A DNA stretch of 64,000 bases from Deltaproteobacteria bacterium Ga0077539. GTDB lineage: Bacteria; Myxococcota_A; Polyangia; Polyangiales; Ga0077539. Location of the stretch: assembly GCA_001465015.1 (NCBI GenBank), contig LNEO01000123.1:124001-188000 (forward strand), written 5' to 3'. Under the pieces are notes generated by a model. The model was not told the origin of the DNA. It was given only the letters and a program-made list of their open reading frames with translations, and searched no databases. Positions 18,615 through 26,766 of this stretch are shown piece by piece; within the stretch, counting starts at the first letter, position 1; each line of letters begins with the position of its first letter. Position numbers and translations under genes: made by a program.

Positions 18615-19151
18615 ATGAGCGACGCGAGAGACTCGACGACGTGGTGGCTGGAGACGCGAGACGACTCCGCGCAGTTTCAGCGATGGTTGCTCGATCAGCT
18701 CAGGGGCGAGCGGACAGCGAGCGACCGCATCCTGGCGCTGCGCGACCGCTTCGCGACCGAAGACCCGCGAGCGTACAAGCTGCTCACGGTGATCGCGGCG
18801 CAAGAGCGAGCGCACGCCGCCTGGGTCGAGGAGCTCCTCCGCGGCCGCGGGATCGACGCCTCGCCGCACAACACCAACGAGCGCTACTGGCCGCACGCGC
18901 TGTCGGCCATCGAAGACCTCGAGACGGGCTGCGCCGTCGGCGCGCACGCCGAGAAGATGCGCCTCGAGCGAATCGAAGCGATCGTGAGCGATCCCGAAGC
19001 GCCCGAAGACGTGCGCGCGGTTTTCGCGAAGATCCTCACGCAGGAGCGCTTTCACGCCCGAGCGTTTCGATCGATGACCACGGACGAAGCGATGTCTCGG
19101 ACGCGCGACGCGCACGAGCTTGGCCGCGCCGCGCTCGGACTCCACCCGTAG
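18615..19151 (+). CDS. Ferritin-like/rubrerythrin-type putative diiron protein
   Basis: 178 residues, all helical. Two ExxH motifs lie in separate helices: Glu64-Arg-Ala-His67 (IAAQERAHAAW) and Glu144-Arg-Phe-His147 (ILTQERFHARAF). Further glutamates in the helices between (about 113 and 118) could complete a diiron site. Ferritin-like proteins of this size store iron or detoxify peroxide or oxygen in the cytosol. There is no rubredoxin domain. It is divergent from a LysR regulator, as with OxyR-type control of peroxide defence, which supports a stress role by inference. Substrate and redox partner are unknown. Confidence 0.75.
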   Translation: MSDARDSTTWWLETRDDSAQFQRWLLDQLRGERTASDRILALRDRFATEDPRAYKLLTVIAAQERAHAAWVEELLRGRGIDASPHNTNERYWPHALSAIEDLETGCAVGAHAEKMRLERIEAIVSDPEAPEDVRAVFAKILTQERFHARAFRSMTTDEAMSRTRDAHELGRAALGLHP

Positions 19152-19159
19152 ATGGTCGG

Positions 19160-21511
19160 TCAACGCGAGAAGGTCTGCACGGCTCGCGCCCAGTTGAGCC
19201 CGAGCCCCACTTCGACGTCGTTGGCGAAGCCGAACGCGCTGTTCTGCCCCTCTGCGTTGCGCTCGAAGGCGACGTATCGCACAAAGAGGTCGTAGCCGAT
19301 CGACAACGAGAGCGGCCCGATGAGCGGAATGGAGACGCCGACGTGGCCGCGGAGCTGGACGCCAGGAAGCCGAAACACGTCGCGCATCGCGAGGTCGAGC
19401 GTCGAGTCCCACTGGATGTCACGACCGCCGACGGAGAAAAGCGTTCCTGGCTGCAACACCCAGCCGAGCTGAAACGTGCTCAAGACCGGGAGCTGTCCGG
19501 GCGGCAGGTCCTCTCGACGTGCCAGTACCTCAGCGGACGCGCCGTATCCGAAGAACAAGCTGAATCGGTCGTTGAGCTGAAAGCGCGCGCCGCCGGTCGG
19601 ACGCAGCTCGAGGTGGTGAAACGCGCGCGCCATCGGTCGCGTGAACTCGCTCTCGACGTAGAGCTCGGCGTACGGAGACGGCACGTACCAACGCGGCACG
19701 CGCGAGCGCAGCCCGCGCCAGGCGAACACGCTTCGAAGCGCGAGCAGGTCCGCGGTCTCGTTGATCGGATCCGCGGGCGTCATCGGCATCATGCCCATCA
19801 TCGCGTCGAGCGTTCGAACGAAGCCGTACTTCGCGGTGAGCGTGTTCTCCCAGGTGTAGTCCGGGTGATCGGCGTTGATGCGCCCGTCGAACGAGATGTT
19901 CGCGGAGATCGCCTGCGACCGCGTGAGCTGCGCGTCCGTAATGACCGACGTGCTCGGGTTGGTGAGCTGCACTGCCGTGAGCGAGCCGTTGACGCCCACG
20001 CGAAAGGTCCATCGCGTGTGCCGCGAAGGGTCGTCCGCGTCGAGCCTCGGATCGTGCGGGCGGGGAAGGTCGAGGTAGCGCAAGAGCGAGTCGCGCGCGG
20101 TGTGCGTTCCGAAATTGCGCCACACAACCGCCGCGCCGAGCACGGCAGAGTCCGCGACGAAGTCCGTCGCGCTGACGACGTACTCGGTCTCGTCGTCGAG
20201 CGCTCGGCCGTTGACGCGAATCGCGTCGCCCTCGAGCTCGAGCCCGCGAAAGACGAAGCGCTCCCTCGTCGCCGCGGAAAACGCAGCCCGCAGCACGCTG
20301 CCCTTCACGCGGGTCACACGGATCCCGTTGTCGAAGGGGATCGCGAGCAGCACGTCGACTCGTCGAAGCTGCCCTCGAAGAGGTCGAAAGTGGCGCCGAT
20401 CGACGACGCCGAGGTTCACGATCGACACGTCGGCCCGCGCGTAGTGCCGAAGGACGTCCGAGAGCATGCCCACGAGGCCCGGCGCGTCGAGCGGCCTCGA
20501 CAGCCGCGCTCCATGAAGCGTGCGGGCCTCTTCGCGGCAGATCGTCGCGGCGACGGTCGATTCGAAGTTGCGCGCGCTGTCCAGGCTGACCGAATCCGTC
20601 GCGTTGGTCGCGCGGACGATGTCGCCGACCACGTCGACTTCGAGCACTCCGTCGCTGCGCGTCGCGACGATGTGCATGCGCCCGTGATCGCCAGCGAGCG
20701 CGCGGGTGACCGAGGAGGAGATTCCGTTGACGAGCAGCACGTCCGGCGCGTCTGCGGGCGGAATGGCCCTCGCCACGTCGAGCGCGTCTTGCAGCGAGTC
20801 TTCTCGCCGCGGATCGTAGATCGCGACGACCCGCTGCGCGCCCGCGTTGCGCGCGGCCCGCACGGCTCGGGTGAGCGCCGGAGCGGAGTCTTGCAGGGAG
20901 ATTCCCGCGGCGCGGTCATGGGCGACGTGCGTGAGCGCGCTCGGATGAATCGCCGACACGACCGCGACGCGCTGACCCGCGATGGTCGTCACGAACGATG
21001 GATCCGAGGCGTCGACGATGGCGCCGCACACTTCGCTCGCGGCGGGCTCGCACGCGAGGTTGGACAAGACGTACGGCACACCCGCCTGCTGTAGCGCCCG
21101 CCCGGCGGTCACGAGCGTCTCGCGCGGCATCGCGAGGTCCCGACGACCGATCGAGAGCGCTGACAGCCCTGAAGCTCGCACAGCGGCGGCGAGCCCTCGG
21201 GCGTCGTGCGAGACCGCCATCTGGCCGATGGCGGCGACGCCGAGAAACGACCCGGTGTCGACCGCGATCGCGCCGCGATCGACGGCCCTGCGAATGGTCG
21301 CTGAACGGGCAGCGAGCTCCGACGGTGGAGGTGACGCCACGCAGCGCGGCGAGGCAAACGCCCCGTCGATGCCATGGTTTGCCGCGACGCGCAGCGGTGT
21401 TTCTGCGGCGGGCGTCTGTGCTTGGACCGACTGCCCAGCGGTGGTTGTGACCGCAGCGGCGAGCGCGATCAGCGCGCGGAGTGCGGGAGCGGAGATCCTG
21501 GTTGTACTCAT
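19160..21511 (-). CDS. 5'-nucleotidase-like pseudoenzyme fused to outer-membrane beta-barrel
   Basis: 783 residues from ATG 21511, with a signal peptide ending near SVQAQ. Residues about 35-300 follow the UshA-type metallophosphatase layout strand for strand (LRVAANHGIDG, AIAVDTGSFLG, VPYVLSNL, RVAVVSAIH), but the usual metal motifs are gone. The GNHEFD position reads GRRDLA and the GHTH position reads NGIS. A 5'-nucleotidase C-terminal-like domain follows (about 330-480: ADVSIVNLGVVD, IPFDNGIRV). From about 510 to the end the chain alternates aromatic and polar residues as in an outer-membrane barrel. It probably sits in the outer membrane as a binding protein rather than an enzyme. A perfect inverted repeat lies 43 bases upstream. 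Confidence 0.7.
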   Translation of the reverse strand: MSTTRISAPALRALIALAAAVTTTAGQSVQAQTPAAETPLRVAANHGIDGAFASPRCVASPPPSELAARSATIRRAVDRGAIAVDTGSFLGVAAIGQMAVSHDARGLAAAVRASGLSALSIGRRDLAMPRETLVTAGRALQQAGVPYVLSNLACEPAASEVCGAIVDASDPSFVTTIAGQRVAVVSAIHPSALTHVAHDRAAGISLQDSAPALTRAVRAARNAGAQRVVAIYDPRREDSLQDALDVARAIPPADAPDVLLVNGISSSVTRALAGDHGRMHIVATRSDGVLEVDVVGDIVRATNATDSVSLDSARNFESTVAATICREEARTLHGARLSRPLDAPGLVGMLSDVLRHYARADVSIVNLGVVDRRHFRPLRGQLRRVDVLLAIPFDNGIRVTRVKGSVLRAAFSAATRERFVFRGLELEGDAIRVNGRALDDETEYVVSATDFVADSAVLGAAVVWRNFGTHTARDSLLRYLDLPRPHDPRLDADDPSRHTRWTFRVGVNGSLTAVQLTNPSTSVITDAQLTRSQAISANISFDGRINADHPDYTWENTLTAKYGFVRTLDAMMGMMPMTPADPINETADLLALRSVFAWRGLRSRVPRWYVPSPYAELYVESEFTRPMARAFHHLELRPTGGARFQLNDRFSLFFGYGASAEVLARREDLPPGQLPVLSTFQLGWVLQPGTLFSVGGRDIQWDSTLDLAMRDVFRLPGVQLRGHVGVSIPLIGPLSLSIGYDLFVRYVAFERNAEGQNSAFGFANDVEVGLGLNWARAVQTFSR

Positions 21512-21553
21512 TGGGTTCGGCGAGTCCGGCGCGCACTCGATACAACAGTCCGC

Positions 21554-21576
21554 TGGGATTGCGCTGGCCAATCCCA
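21554..21576. repeat. Perfect 8-base inverted repeat upstream of nucleotidase-like gene
   Basis: TGGGATTG and CAATCCCA are separated by seven bases. They lie 43 bases upstream of the nucleotidase-like start, in a 112-base intergenic stretch. It may be an operator or a 5' leader hairpin; it has no T tract. Confidence 0.45.
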
Positions 21577-21623
21577 CGCACCCCCCGACGAACGATGCCG
21601 CGCCGCCCCGCCGGCGGTGCGAA

Positions 21624-23690
21624 TCAGTTGATGCTCTCGGTCCGCGTTCCGCCGGCGTAGCCGTAGCCCACGAACGAGTCGAAGCCGCTGACGATCACGA
21701 GCACGCCTTGATCGCGGTCGCTGCTCTCGACGATGTGCACGCCGTCACCCTGGCGACCAGGCCGAATGTTCATCGGCGGCCGCTGCGTCGGATCGACCGT
21801 CGGAAACGACAGCTGGCAGCGATAGGTGAGATAGCGCGGCGCGGGGCACGGCATGTTGCGACGATCGACGCACGCGTCTGCGCGGGTGACGGGGCAATCT
21901 GCGAAGGGCAACGGCGTGCCGTCGAGCGTCACCGTCGTCCCCGCGCGCGCCACGATCGTGACGAAGTCGAACGCGTACTTGTCCGGGGTCAAGAACACGT
22001 AGCGCTGACGCCACTGACGCAGCGGCGGCACGAGGATGAACGACGGGTCTCCGCCGGGCTGATCGAAGGGAATCCCCGTGGTCTGCTGCGAGCCGGTCAC
22101 CGTCGAGGCGAGCAGCGGGAGCGTCGAGGTGACCTCGAAGTCCGAGAGCGCGCGGATGGTCCGCTGCTGGCCCGGCATCAGCGTGAACACCACGGGCTCG
22201 CTCATCGGATCGCTGGCGTCCGACGGCAGCGTCGTGGTGACCTCCGCAGGATCAGCGCTCACGTTGAGCAAGCGAAACCACTGCGGCTCGTTGACCTCTG
22301 CGACCATCCCGCCCGCCGTGCGCACAGCGCGCGAGCGGCTCGGCATGCGAGGCATCACGAAGGTCTGCCCAGCGGTGCGGCGAGGAACGAGCTGCTCCTC
22401 GAGGTGGTCGGCGCAGCACGCTCGCTCGCTGAGCGTGCTCCACACGGGCGAGTCGCTGGCCTCGCTGCCGGTGAACACCGCGACGGCGCCGCTCATCGGC
22501 GTGACCGTCGAGCCCGTGAAATCCGCGCCGAACGCGCCGGTCTCGAGGTTGAGCACGTCGAACGGCCCGAGCGTGATCTCGAAGTCCCTGCCCGGCATCA
22601 GGCCCATCGGGAGCGGGCCCATCGCGCCGGACGGGACGACCTCCGCCGTCGTGCGAATCCGCACGCGGGTGTTCGGCTGCGTTCCGACGATCGTCAAGAA
22701 CGCGCGGAGGTGCTCGTCGAAGTTGGTGTTCATGTTCGACGTAGCCGCGATGGTCTGCGGCCACGACGTCACCATGTAGTCGCCGCTCAAGCTGTTGGTC
22801 GGGATGAGCAGCGAGGCGTCATTTGAAAACACGCCCACGTTATCGAGCGGGTTGAACTGATACGCGATCACCGGGATGGTGCTGGTGATTCGGTACGCGT
22901 TCGACGACAGGCACGTGTGCGTTCCACGGTTGAAGGTGCCGGGCGGCGAGCAGTCGAGCTCGCGCGCCGGGAGTCGGAACGTCTCGAGGTCGCCTGGCGC
23001 GATCACGCCGGACTCGACGCGCGTGGTGCGCGGCGCCTGCCCGGGGGCGGCGGTGTTCATCTCGATCACGACTCGCGCGGTGAGCACGGGATCGGGGTTC
23101 GAAACGACCACCGCGTACGGCTGCGACGCTGCAGAGCGGCCCTCTCCCGTCACGGCGTTGTCGAGGTCGGCCGCGAAGTACTCGCACCCGATGTTGGTGT
23201 TCTGAATCGAGTTGTCGCGGCAGAGGTTGACGCACTGGGCGTTGCGACAAGCCTCGCCTGCCTCGAGGTTGCACTCTTGCGCGAGGTCCCAGCCTGCGCC
23301 GTTGGACGCGCAGGCCTCGACGGCCGACGAGTCCTCCGAGCAGCGTCGAGCGCCGGGACGACACGCGAGGCACTGCGCCACGGTCAGCCCGTTCGTAGTC
23401 GTCTCGAAGCAATCGAGCCCGCGAGCCTCGCAGTCGCTCTCAGTGAACGTGCTGAACTCGCCCTGCGCGACGCAGGTCTGCGCGATGCGTCCGAAGCAGC
23501 GCTGCTGCGTCGGAGGACAATTGAGCCACTCGCGGCGCGGTCCGCCGTCGGGCTGTCCCAGCACGTCGAACACGACGTCCGGCGTCGCGCGCGTCGGCCC
23601 GCAGCTCGCGATCACGCTGAAGACGCCAAGGAGTCCAAACACGCCGAGCACGCGCACAGCGCGTGAAGAAGCCGCCGTAGGGTTTTGCAT
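21624..23690 (-). CDS. IgGFc-binding-domain lipoprotein
   Basis: 688 residues. The lipoprotein signal ends at VIASC (Cys30). A Cys-rich segment (about 55-150, for example CPPTQQRCFGRIAQTC) is followed by an IgGFc-binding-type N-terminal domain (about 165-680). That domain begins CEYFAADLDNAV and includes VIAYQFNPLDN, SNDASLLIPTNSLSGDYMV and the C-terminal GVLVIVSGFDSFVGYGYAGG. In myxobacteria such proteins are secreted surface proteins of unknown ligand; the family name comes from animal homologues and does not imply antibody binding. It is followed by the nucleotidase-barrel gene on the same strand and preceded by an IPT lipoprotein, forming a surface-protein cluster. Confidence 0.88.
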   Translation of the reverse strand: MQNPTAASSRAVRVLGVFGLLGVFSVIASCGPTRATPDVVFDVLGQPDGGPRREWLNCPPTQQRCFGRIAQTCVAQGEFSTFTESDCEARGLDCFETTTNGLTVAQCLACRPGARRCSEDSSAVEACASNGAGWDLAQECNLEAGEACRNAQCVNLCRDNSIQNTNIGCEYFAADLDNAVTGEGRSAASQPYAVVVSNPDPVLTARVVIEMNTAAPGQAPRTTRVESGVIAPGDLETFRLPARELDCSPPGTFNRGTHTCLSSNAYRITSTIPVIAYQFNPLDNVGVFSNDASLLIPTNSLSGDYMVTSWPQTIAATSNMNTNFDEHLRAFLTIVGTQPNTRVRIRTTAEVVPSGAMGPLPMGLMPGRDFEITLGPFDVLNLETGAFGADFTGSTVTPMSGAVAVFTGSEASDSPVWSTLSERACCADHLEEQLVPRRTAGQTFVMPRMPSRSRAVRTAGGMVAEVNEPQWFRLLNVSADPAEVTTTLPSDASDPMSEPVVFTLMPGQQRTIRALSDFEVTSTLPLLASTVTGSQQTTGIPFDQPGGDPSFILVPPLRQWRQRYVFLTPDKYAFDFVTIVARAGTTVTLDGTPLPFADCPVTRADACVDRRNMPCPAPRYLTYRCQLSFPTVDPTQRPPMNIRPGRQGDGVHIVESSDRDQGVLVIVSGFDSFVGYGYAGGTRTESIN

Positions 23691-23731
23691 TGAAGCCCTA
23701 CGAGGCTACGAGACCGATCCCCCCGTGGCAA

Positions 23732-25846
23732 TCACCGCGCGATGCGGACGGCGTTTGCCGAGTACGCGGTCCAGTAGAACCGGTTCAGCCAGCGGTAGTT
23801 GAAGTTGTTGAAATCGAAGCCCTGGACGCGAATGCCGCACACGCTGAGCTGGTAGATCCCGCGCGGCATGTCCGAGAGCATCGGCACCATCGACAGGTCC
23901 GGCAGCCCGAACGTGCGCGCGGTGCCCGGGAAGTGGTGCTGCCACCACACGACGTCGCCGAGGTAGAATCCCTCGTTGCACGAGCTTCCGGACTGAGAAA
24001 TCACGCTCCAGAAGAAGTCCGGATCGGCGCCACCCTGCTCGATTCGGACGCGGCGGGTCATGTCCAACATGCCGCCATCGCCCGGCTCGAGGATGCGCGG
24101 GATGCCAACCCAGTTGCGCACCACCACGGTCTCGTCGGGCGAGGTGATCCCGCCCAGCAGCACGGTGGACGACGGCGCGTCGAAGCCGGTTCCGGTCCCG
24201 TACTCTGCGCGAACGATCATTCGGGCGTCCGAGAGCGTTCCGCTGAACGCCGGCTGCGCGACGAGGCGGAAGGGGTCAGCAGAGCTCGATCGCTCGAGGT
24301 CGACGTCGGGACGCGGAATCACACCCTCGCCGCCGAGGTCGATCCAGTTGGCGACCGAGAAGCGGTTGGGACGACCCATGTCCTGCGCGGGAAGGTCACG
24401 GAGCTCGATCGACATCTCGTGATCGAGCGGGATGTTCATGTCGATGTTGATGTTCGACACCGTGGCGCGAGGCGAGGCGAGCACGCTGCGGGCCACACCC
24501 ATGACGTACGGCGTAAACCGCGGCGGCATCGTGTCGGTCCGCTCGAGACCCGCGATGGCGTACACCGCCAGCGCCGTGGGTCGCGCGACGATGCGGTACG
24601 GATAGCCGCGCGCGCCGGCGGTCATCAGGTTCTCGAGGACGACTCCGCCCATTCCGGGGTCGGGGTTGGACGAGAAGATGTTGCCCGTCGTGGTCATCAC
24701 GTAGGCGATTCGACGCTCGTTCGAGCGCGGAAACGGAATGTTGCTCCACTGGTTGGGTCCGAACTCACGCGGACCCGCCCACACGAGCTCGCCCTCGATC
24801 GTGGCAGCGAACACCGGGGGACGCGGCGGACCATCGGGCGGCATGCCCATCCCGCAGTCGACTCCAGGAACCATCCCGAGCCACGGAATCAAGAAGATCG
24901 TCGCGTCGCGTCCATCGATCGAGATGAACTGGCTCGTGGCGAAGCACCTGGCCGTCGCGGTGATCGTCACCGGTCCGCGAAGGTCGGGCGCGCTCAAGGT
25001 GAGCTGCCCACGCATGTTGGTGAGGCCCGACTGCGGAGGCACCACGCGGGGGTTTTCGCCCACGTACACGAAGGCGCCCGGCACGGCGTCGCCCGTCAGG
25101 TAGTTGAGCACCGCGACGTTGATGCTCCCGCGGATCGTGCCGCCTCCGAAGCCGCCGGAGTTGGGATCGCTCGCCTCGTAGTAGGTGAACGCGTCGGACA
25201 CCGTCACGGACTCGGCACCCGTCGTCACGGTCACCGGAACAGACCCTTGCGCGTGCGCCGGGACCGAGCACGCGAGCTCGTTCGGCGACACGAAGGTCGT
25301 GTTGTTGCACGGCGCGCCGTCGATCTGGATGGTCGAGCCCATCGTCCAGTTCGTCCCCTGCCCTCGCAGCGTGATGCGCGTGCCGCCAGCGATCGATCCC
25401 GTGGCGGGATCCACGTAGAACGAGTCGTACGTGTACGCCATCGGGAGCCGCGTCCGAAAGCCTTCGCCTTCGATCACGACGTCGACCGTGCCGGGCATTC
25501 CGCCGGGGACGCCGACCTCGACGCGGTTGCCGTCGACGAAGCGGTTGTTGCGCGGCTGCACCATCGACTCGCCGAAGCGAACCGTCATGCCCTCGCGAAA
25601 GTTGGACCCACGCAAAACGACGGTGTTTCCGCCGGTGAACGGCCCGTGATCGGGCCGGACCGCGAGCAGCACCGGGTTGGTCGTGCGACTGGTCTCGCGC
25701 CGGTTGACGTCCTGCGCCGACGAGCCGTCCTCGACGGCAGCGTCATTGTCACCGCCGTCTTGCGACGGCAGCGAATTGGGCGCGCAAGATGTCGTTGCCG
25801 CAACAGCGACAGCGGCGAACAGGCGAAGCAACTCCGAACGAATCAT
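23732..25846 (-). CDS. IPT/TIG-domain surface lipoprotein
   Basis: 704 residues from ATG 25846, preceded by GGAGGACG; the longer open frame was trimmed. The lipobox is TTSC (Cys21). After an Asp-rich linker come two IPT/TIG immunoglobulin-like domains (about 55-140: VRPDHGPFTGGNTVVLRG; about 145-230: DPATGSIAGGTRITLRGQG). A carboxypeptidase-regulatory-like Ig fold follows (about 250-330: GTIRGSINVAVLN), then a large uncharacterised beta-rich C-terminal part. IPT domains generally mediate protein or carbohydrate binding at cell surfaces. It is in line with the IgGFc-domain gene 41 bases downstream, probably co-transcribed. The ligand is unknown. Confidence 0.85.
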   Translation of the reverse strand: MIRSELLRLFAAVAVAATTSCAPNSLPSQDGGDNDAAVEDGSSAQDVNRRETSRTTNPVLLAVRPDHGPFTGGNTVVLRGSNFREGMTVRFGESMVQPRNNRFVDGNRVEVGVPGGMPGTVDVVIEGEGFRTRLPMAYTYDSFYVDPATGSIAGGTRITLRGQGTNWTMGSTIQIDGAPCNNTTFVSPNELACSVPAHAQGSVPVTVTTGAESVTVSDAFTYYEASDPNSGGFGGGTIRGSINVAVLNYLTGDAVPGAFVYVGENPRVVPPQSGLTNMRGQLTLSAPDLRGPVTITATARCFATSQFISIDGRDATIFLIPWLGMVPGVDCGMGMPPDGPPRPPVFAATIEGELVWAGPREFGPNQWSNIPFPRSNERRIAYVMTTTGNIFSSNPDPGMGGVVLENLMTAGARGYPYRIVARPTALAVYAIAGLERTDTMPPRFTPYVMGVARSVLASPRATVSNINIDMNIPLDHEMSIELRDLPAQDMGRPNRFSVANWIDLGGEGVIPRPDVDLERSSSADPFRLVAQPAFSGTLSDARMIVRAEYGTGTGFDAPSSTVLLGGITSPDETVVVRNWVGIPRILEPGDGGMLDMTRRVRIEQGGADPDFFWSVISQSGSSCNEGFYLGDVVWWQHHFPGTARTFGLPDLSMVPMLSDMPRGIYQLSVCGIRVQGFDFNNFNYRWLNRFYWTAYSANAVRIAR

Positions 25847-26004
25847 CGAGCGTCCTCCGTGGGGAGCCGTTGTTCGAAACAAATTCCTCAGCGGCGCGGC
25901 GCGAGCGCCGGCCTCGCGACGAATTATCGAGGACTTGGGGCCGTGCCGCAACCCTCACCCCTCACTTCGAGGCTCGGCTTTCTCGAACAAACGCCCCGAA
26001 GCTC

Positions 26005-26024
26005 GATTGGGATTGGACGATTGG
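26005..26024 (+). repeat. Three GATTGG direct repeats before thioredoxin-rhodanese gene
   Basis: GATTGG occurs at 26005, 26011 and 26019, about 45 bases before the ATG at 26067. It could be a regulator site or chance. The rest of this 220-base divergent gap shows nothing clear. Confidence 0.25.
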
Positions 26025-26066
26025 GCTGATGGACTTACAACCGCCGCCGTCGGAGGCAGGTCCTGA

Positions 26067-26738
26067 ATGTTGTCCCAATCGCCGGTCACCAAGGTCACCG
26101 AGGCCACGTTCGAGCAAGAGGTCTTGCGGAGCGAAATCCCCGTCCTGATCGATTTGTACGCAGACTGGTGCGCCCCGTGCCGCACGTTGTCGCCCCGCGT
26201 CGAGGCCGTCGCCCGCGAGTACGCGGGCCGTCTGAAGGTCGTCAAAATCAACACCGATGAGTCGCCGCGAATCGCCAAGGCGTTTCGCGTGCAGAGCATC
26301 CCGATGCTCGTCCTCATCGCCGAGGGCCGACCGGTCGGAATGCTTCAGGGCGCGGTCCCGAAAGAAGACATCGTGAAGCTCGTCGACGAGCACGTCGGCG
26401 GCTCCGTCGGTCCGGGCGGAATCCAGAACCTCAAGGCTCCAGAGCTCGCCCAGCTCATCAAAGAGCGCCGCGTCCTGGTGGTCGACGTTCGAGAGGCCGC
26501 GCCGTATCAACGCGCCCACATTCCGACGGCCGTTCACGCGCCGCTCAGCGACCTCGAGAGCAAGCTCGCTGAGCTGGCGGTCTATCGCCGACCGATCATC
26601 GTCTACGATCGCAGCTACGGCGACGACGCGAAGAAGGCGCTCGAGGTGCTGACGGCGAACCGCGTTCCTTCCGCCGCGCTCGAGGGCGGGCTGCTCGCGT
26701 GGGAGTCCGAAGGCTTCGACATCGAACGCTCGAACTGA
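26067..26738 (+). CDS. Thioredoxin-rhodanese fusion protein with rhodanese cysteine missing
   Basis: 223 residues; GGAGG lies ten bases before the ATG. Residues 1-110 are a thioredoxin domain with a canonical WCAPC site (Cys35, Cys38) and cis-Pro (SIPMLVLI). Residues about 120-223 are a rhodanese-like domain (VLVVDVREAAPYQRAHIPTAVH). The loop that normally carries the catalytic Cys (C...G.RS) reads VYDRSYGDD, so the sulfurtransferase site is lost and the domain is probably a binding module. There is no signal peptide, so it is cytosolic. It is convergent with the UvrA gene. It is a disulfide reductase by inference. Confidence 0.9.
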   Translation: MLSQSPVTKVTEATFEQEVLRSEIPVLIDLYADWCAPCRTLSPRVEAVAREYAGRLKVVKINTDESPRIAKAFRVQSIPMLVLIAEGRPVGMLQGAVPKEDIVKLVDEHVGGSVGPGGIQNLKAPELAQLIKERRVLVVDVREAAPYQRAHIPTAVHAPLSDLESKLAELAVYRRPIIVYDRSYGDDAKKALEVLTANRVPSAALEGGLLAWESEGFDIERSN

Positions 26739-26766
26739 GCCGCGGACGACAGCGACTGTCAGCGGG
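26739..26766. terminator. Candidate bidirectional terminator hairpin
   Basis: GACAG-CGA-CTGTC at 26748-26760, with outer CCGC/GCGG pairing, lies between the convergent thioredoxin-rhodanese and UvrA genes and partly in the UvrA stop. There is no T tract, as is usual at this GC content. Confidence 0.35.

Noticed and set aside
18641-21094. 817-codon plus-strand frame over the ferritin-like and pseudo-nucleotidase genes
   Set aside because: Spans two real genes, is Arg/His-rich and lacks any domain.
23690-26029. 779-codon plus-strand frame over the IPT lipoprotein gene
   Set aside because: Antisense shadow with extreme Arg/His/Asp content.
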